Made by a program: the position numbers and the translations under genes. Shown piece after piece: positions 33,658 through 37,174 of a stretch of DNA of 37,174 bases. This stretch comes from Candidatus Eiseniibacteriota bacterium (GTDB lineage: Bacteria > JAFGKV01), in assembly GCA_025453925.1 (NCBI GenBank), contig JALOPK010000004.1, forward strand, positions 1 through 37,174, given 5' to 3'. The notes beneath the pieces were generated by a model. That model saw nothing but the letters and a program-made list of their open reading frames with translations. It had not been told where the DNA came from and searched no databases. Every line of letters starts with the position of its first letter. Position 1 is the first letter of the stretch.

Positions 33658-34611
33658 ATGAGTCGCGGAATTCGCAGAGCCTGGCTGGGCGTCGTGGTCG
33701 TTGGGTTGCTCCTTACGGCAGGATGCAAGGATTTCATCATAGAGACCGGGATTAACCCCGACGGCAGCGGTACCCGTGCGATCACTCTGGAGGCGGGTTC
33801 GCTTGAGAACGATGACACCGGCCTCACACTCGACCAGTACCGGCAACTCCTCGGGGTCACCGAACAGCGCGGATGGCACCTCGTCTGGGAAGAATCTCCC
33901 CAGGATGGGGAGAGAAATGCGGTGTTCTCCCGCAATGCACGCATCCCGGGAATCGATTCCTGGAGCGGGGCCTCGGGTGATATCACTCTCCAGGGCGCTC
34001 TCGCGGGTTCCCCCTTCGCGTCTGTGCGCGGTGTGAACGAGGTGCGGGCTACCACCGCACGGGGTGCCCAGAGCACCACATACGAGTACCGCGAGACCTT
34101 CGACTGGCGCGGCCTGCGCGAAGCGCTGGTGGACTTCGTGGCTGCACGACTCGTGGAAGAAGTAGCGCGGGAGTTCCCCGGCATCACGCCGGAAGATCGC
34201 GCCGAATTGCGGGGATTGGCCGCCGGGGCGACCGCCATGGACCTCCCCAGGCTCTTTGATGTCTCGGATGAGGAGCGGGCATCATTGCCGATGGTCAGAA
34301 CGGTAGGGATCTACGGGACGCACGTTCTGTCACGGCGGGGCATCGCCGCGGCGCCCGCCGACCTCGAAGCGATCGCCGCGCGTGTCTTGGACGATCCGGA
34401 GAGCCGGCTGGAAGACTTCCTTTCTACGAACCTCCCGGGAGTCTATGCGGTCGCCCTGACCAATGTGTCGCTCTCCGTGACCCTCCCGGGCACCATCGTC
34501 GAGTCCAACGCGGATGCAGTGGAAGCCAGCACGGTCAAGTGGGAGTTCGGGATCCTCGACGCGCTACGCGGACCGGTCACCATGCACGCAACCTCCGAGC
34601 TGCGCAAGTAG
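33658..34611 (+). CDS. Lipoprotein of the second sigma operon
   Basis: A 317-residue lipoprotein of unknown family. A lipobox LLLTAGC puts the lipidated cysteine at residue 23. The mature part opens with KDFIIETGINPDGSGTRAITLE, a beta pattern often seen in small lipoproteins whose N-terminal domain begins 'xxNxDGSG', then helical and beta sequence up to FGILDALRGPVTMHATSELRK. The frame is open from 33610, but ATG 33658 has GAGGAGG 6 nt upstream. It starts 11 nt after the anti-sigma gene, so it is the third cistron, parallel to the exported protein of the first operon. A partner or target of the sigma system is likely. Confidence 0.78.
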   Translation: MSRGIRRAWLGVVVVGLLLTAGCKDFIIETGINPDGSGTRAITLEAGSLENDDTGLTLDQYRQLLGVTEQRGWHLVWEESPQDGERNAVFSRNARIPGIDSWSGASGDITLQGALAGSPFASVRGVNEVRATTARGAQSTTYEYRETFDWRGLREALVDFVAARLVEEVAREFPGITPEDRAELRGLAAGATAMDLPRLFDVSDEERASLPMVRTVGIYGTHVLSRRGIAAAPADLEAIAARVLDDPESRLEDFLSTNLPGVYAVALTNVSLSVTLPGTIVESNADAVEASTVKWEFGILDALRGPVTMHATSELRK

Positions 34612-34656
34612 ACGGAGGGTGCCGCGGCAGCCGCAGCACCTTCGACCGGTGGAGCC

Positions 34657-34693
34657 GGCACGTCCGCCGGGATCCTGCCCGAGCGGACGTGCC
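34657..34693 (+). terminator. 11-bp hairpin after the lipoprotein gene
   Basis: GGCACGTCCGC (34657-34667) and its exact complement GCGGACGTGCC (34683-34693) around a 15-nt loop, about 45 nt after the lipoprotein stop. There is no T-run, as with the hairpin that ends the first sigma operon. Confidence 0.55.
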
Positions 34694-34803
34694 GTGCGGC
34701 GCATTTCCCGGCGCGTGCACTCCTCTTGACGTAGACCCCTACGCCGCCCCTGAATAGCCGCGTTCAGAACACTGCTGAGGTACGAACGCGAGAGGGAGCT
34801 TGC

Positions 34804-36753
34804 GTGCAGCGACGACCACCATTGCCGCGTGAAGAACCGGAAAAGCGCCCGTGCGTACCCGTGTTTGCCGCGCCGCTGAAGCGGAGCCACGAAACGGTCG
34901 TGCTCGGCGTCATCCTGCTGCTGTGCCTTGCGATGTGCGGGTGGTACCTGGCCGACGCGTGGAGGTTGAATCACGGGTTGGGCTTCCCGCTGGATGACTC
35001 GTGGATTCATCTGACGTTCGCGCGCAACCTCGCGATGCACGGTTCGGTCGCTTACTATCCCGGCTATCCTCCCGTGGCCGGCTCGACCTCGCCCCTCTAC
35101 ACCGGCCTTCTGGCGGCGCTCTACCGGATCGGCCACAACGAGTTTGTCATCAGCTACCTCCTGGGTGTAGCGGCCTTTGTGGCTGCCACGCTCCTCTTCC
35201 ATGCCCTGCTGAGATGTGAGCTCCCCGGCGAGCCCTGGCTCGCGTTGGCAGGAACCCTGCTCCTCGCCACCCAGCCACGCCTTGTGCTCATCGCTCTGTC
35301 GGGGATGGAGACGACCCTGTTCATCGCGCTGATTGTCGGCTCGCTGCTGGCGTATCGCACCCGACGCGCCGTCAGCCTCGGCGTGTGCCTCGGGCTCCTC
35401 GTGTGGTGCCGTCCCGACGGTCTTGTGTTGTGGCTGGCCATTGGCACGGATTGGGTGGTGCGGCTGCTCTCCCGTCGGCATCCCGACGCGCATCGCTGGC
35501 CAATCCGCCCCATGCTTACGTCATTCGCCATCGGCATCATGCTCCTGGGGTGCTATGCTCTGTTCAACTGGGCGCTGTCCGGCTCCCCGCTTCCCACCAC
35601 GTTCGGCGCCAAGGGGGCGTACTACCGTGCAACCATGACCAGGGAGCACTTTCTCCTGACTGAAGTCGCCGAAACGTTCGGGGGAAGAGAACTCTCCATG
35701 CTCTGGGTGTTCGCGGTGGCCGGTTTCATTCTCGTCGTATGGCGGACCTTGGAGCACTCCGCCCCCTCCCGGTTGGTCGACGCGCTGTTCGTCCTGGGCT
35801 TGATCGGCGCGTACTACCTTGCCCTTCCGTTCGCGCACCGGTTTGCCAGGTACATCCTACCAGCGTTGCCATCCTTCCTTCTCGTGGCAGTCTGGGCGGT
35901 ACGCAAAGTCTCGTGGGCTCTGGCCAAGCGGGAACGGCTCTGCGTGCTGGTGCGCTGGGTGCCCGCTGTCCTTCTTTGCGCCCTCCTTGTGCAGTGGGGA
36001 ACCAGCGCACCTCACTTCGCGGATGTATATGCGTATTGCTGCGCATACCATAAGACCCATCACGTCGCAGCAGCCCGCTGGATCGCCGCCAATACGCCCA
36101 CCGACGCAAAGGTGGGTACCCACGACATAGGTGCAGTGGCGTTCTACGGCGGCAGGCGCGTGGTCGATATGGCCGGAATCGTGAGCCCGGAGGTTGTCGC
36201 GCACATCGGGAAGCCCGATTTCACCTCCTATCTCGATGACCTCCTTTCCCGATTGGGCGTCACCCATACGGTGACCATGGGAGACTGGTTCGTACCCGCC
36301 AACTCCCCTGTGCTCTTTGTTCCTTCGCCTGAACCGGAGGTCTTGTTCGTCCATGAATTCATTCCGGGTGTCTCTCACATCGAGCTCCCGATCGTCGCCA
36401 GCCTGAATGCCCGGGCGGGAAACCTGCTGGATGAAGGGAGATCCCAGGAAGCGCTGGGGCTTCTCGCGGAGGCCCTCAGGCTCGACTCGCGTTCCTCCCG
36501 CGCCTTCCTTCTCGCCGGCGTTGCCCACGCCATGCTCAGCGACGATGCCCGTGCCCAGCCCTTGCTCGACCGCTCGCTGGAACTGTTCACCGGAAGCGCG
36601 CTTACCCACTTCGAGTTGGCGCGACTTCACCTGCGTGCCGGAAACCTCGCCGAAGCGGTGACCCGCCTCCGTGCGAGCCTCGTGCTCGACCCCTCCTTCG
36701 AACCCGCACAACGGCTCCTGGCGGAGATCTCGCATGGGTACGCCGTGAACTAG
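34804..36753 (+). CDS. GT-C membrane glycosyltransferase-like protein with C-terminal TPR
   Basis: A 649-residue polytopic membrane protein related to the gene at 13596-15350. After the first span (about 30-52) comes the acidic loop FPLDDSWIHLTFARNLA, then AGSTSPLYTGLLAALY, the family signature. About ten spans reach to residue 400. A soluble domain follows (about 410-530, with KVGTHDIGAVAFYGGRRVVDMAG) and the protein ends with TPR-like repeats (about 535-645, including SQEALGLLAEALRLDSRS and AEAVTRLRASLVLDPS). GTG 34804 has GAGAGGGAG 5 nt upstream. The TPR tail is an addition not seen in the other copies. Substrate unknown. Confidence 0.82.
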   Translation: MQRRPPLPREEPEKRPCVPVFAAPLKRSHETVVLGVILLLCLAMCGWYLADAWRLNHGLGFPLDDSWIHLTFARNLAMHGSVAYYPGYPPVAGSTSPLYTGLLAALYRIGHNEFVISYLLGVAAFVAATLLFHALLRCELPGEPWLALAGTLLLATQPRLVLIALSGMETTLFIALIVGSLLAYRTRRAVSLGVCLGLLVWCRPDGLVLWLAIGTDWVVRLLSRRHPDAHRWPIRPMLTSFAIGIMLLGCYALFNWALSGSPLPTTFGAKGAYYRATMTREHFLLTEVAETFGGRELSMLWVFAVAGFILVVWRTLEHSAPSRLVDALFVLGLIGAYYLALPFAHRFARYILPALPSFLLVAVWAVRKVSWALAKRERLCVLVRWVPAVLLCALLVQWGTSAPHFADVYAYCCAYHKTHHVAAARWIAANTPTDAKVGTHDIGAVAFYGGRRVVDMAGIVSPEVVAHIGKPDFTSYLDDLLSRLGVTHTVTMGDWFVPANSPVLFVPSPEPEVLFVHEFIPGVSHIELPIVASLNARAGNLLDEGRSQEALGLLAEALRLDSRSSRAFLLAGVAHAMLSDDARAQPLLDRSLELFTGSALTHFELARLHLRAGNLAEAVTRLRASLVLDPSFEPAQRLLAEISHGYAVN

Positions 36754-36836
36754 CTCAGAACGCCAAGCAGGGTCGCCCGTGGTGCACCATGGCGTTGATG
36801 TCCCATGCCACGCGTCTTGACAAAACGCGAATCAGT

Positions 36837-36858
36837 ATGATTCTTACCTCAGAATCAT
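36837..36858 (+). promoter_or_regulatory. Candidate PerR/Fur operator
   Basis: ATGATTCT (36837-36844), 6 nt, then AGAATCAT (36851-36858): an exact 8-bp inverted repeat 19 nt before the regulator's start. TTGACA stands at 36817-36822, so the repeat would cover the -10 region and block transcription. It resembles the Fur/PerR box class and suggests self-regulation. Confidence 0.6.
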
Positions 36859-36877
36859 TCCTACATAGGAGGAGTTC

Positions 36878-37174
36878 GTGCGACTTCAGGAACCCGAAAT
36901 CCGGCAACGGGTCCAGCGGTTCAGGGAAGCCTGCACCGCGGCAAGGGTGAGGCTGACCCACCAGCGTCTGGAGATCTTCCGGGAGGTGGCCGGCACCGGC
37001 GACCATCCCGACGTCGAGGCGATCTGGAGGGCGGTACGGAAGCGCATCCCCACCGTGTCGCTGGACACCGTCTACCGGACGCTCTGGCTGCTGAACGACG
37101 TCGGCGCCATCACCACGCTGGGGCTCCCCCGCGAGCGAATCCGCTTCGATGCCAACACGACTCCGCACCATCAC
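36878..37174 (+). CDS. PerR-like Fur-family regulator (partial, cut by window end)
   Basis: The first 99 residues of a metal-dependent repressor; the gene continues past the window. GTG 36878 has AGGAGG just upstream. The winged-helix DNA-binding domain is clear (LTHQRLEIFREV, then VSLDTVYRTLWLL). Ligand positions match Bacillus PerR with a constant shift of six residues: His43, Asp91, His97 and His99 correspond to PerR His37, Asp85, His91 and His93. Aspartate rather than glutamate at position 91 points to the peroxide sensor PerR rather than Fur. The inverted repeat over the promoter suggests autoregulation. The zinc-site cysteines would lie beyond the window. Confidence 0.9.
   Translation, partial: MRLQEPEIRQRVQRFREACTAARVRLTHQRLEIFREVAGTGDHPDVEAIWRAVRKRIPTVSLDTVYRTLWLLNDVGAITTLGLPRERIRFDANTTPHHH

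Overview
The window is GC-rich bacterial chromosomal DNA (not a phage or plasmid) from an organism that looks uncultivated. Two secreted peptidase loci end in a 'PNP' Ig-like/T9SS-type sorting domain. Together with the subtilase type, the anti-sigma/ECF pairs and the many GT-C membrane glycosyltransferases, this fits an FCB-group lineage such as Candidatus Eisenbacteria or Krumholzibacteriota. That placement is inference; no rRNA or other phylogenetic marker is present apart from argS and rsfS. No rRNA, tRNA, IS element, prophage or CRISPR array was seen.

Layout. (1) 1-4.0 kb, minus strand: argS and rsfS overlap as a housekeeping pair. Upstream of them lies an M1-family metallopeptidase gene broken by at least six lesions. 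(2) 4.1-9.0 kb, plus strand: a secreted S8 subtilase is followed after 1 nt by a gene fusing a YqeG-type HAD phosphatase to a polytopic membrane domain. (3) 9.3-17.0 kb, minus strand: a run of two coupled GT-C glycosyltransferase-like proteins, a DUF6754-type membrane protein, a tiny 36-residue lysine-rich protein and a long-chain fatty acyl-CoA ligase. (4) 17.2-19.5 kb, plus strand: leucyl aminopeptidase (M17) and an agmatinase-type ureohydrolase with no gap between them, a likely peptide/arginine catabolism pair. (5) 19.5-23.8 kb: a divergent cell-surface polysaccharide block with a TM+TPR+beta-sandwich protein (minus), an O-antigen ligase-like protein and a GT39-like protein (plus).

(6) 24.0-25.6 kb: an ECF sigma factor, a zinc-finger anti-sigma factor and a small exported helical protein, joined by 4-nt overlaps and closed by a perfect 14-bp hairpin. 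(7) 25.9-29.4 kb: a secreted laminin-G/beta-propeller protein, a cluster of extragenic palindromic repeats and a metallo-beta-lactamase-fold/TPR protein whose metal ligands are changed. (8) 29.7-32.0 kb, minus strand: a secreted protein of about 13 repeats of roughly 46 residues. It carries an exact 51-bp tandem duplication and a frameshift explained by 20 extra bases. (9) 32.3-34.6 kb: a second ECF sigma/anti-sigma unit, ending in a lipoprotein. (10) 34.8-37.2 kb: another GT-C protein with a C-terminal TPR region, then a PerR-like Fur-family regulator cut by the window edge, behind an inverted-repeat operator.

The most distinctive themes are the two parallel sigma/anti-sigma/exported-protein triads, the density of GT-C-like membrane proteins (five, plus a HAD fusion and an O-antigen ligase), and two secreted-protein genes caught in decay or repeat rearrangement.
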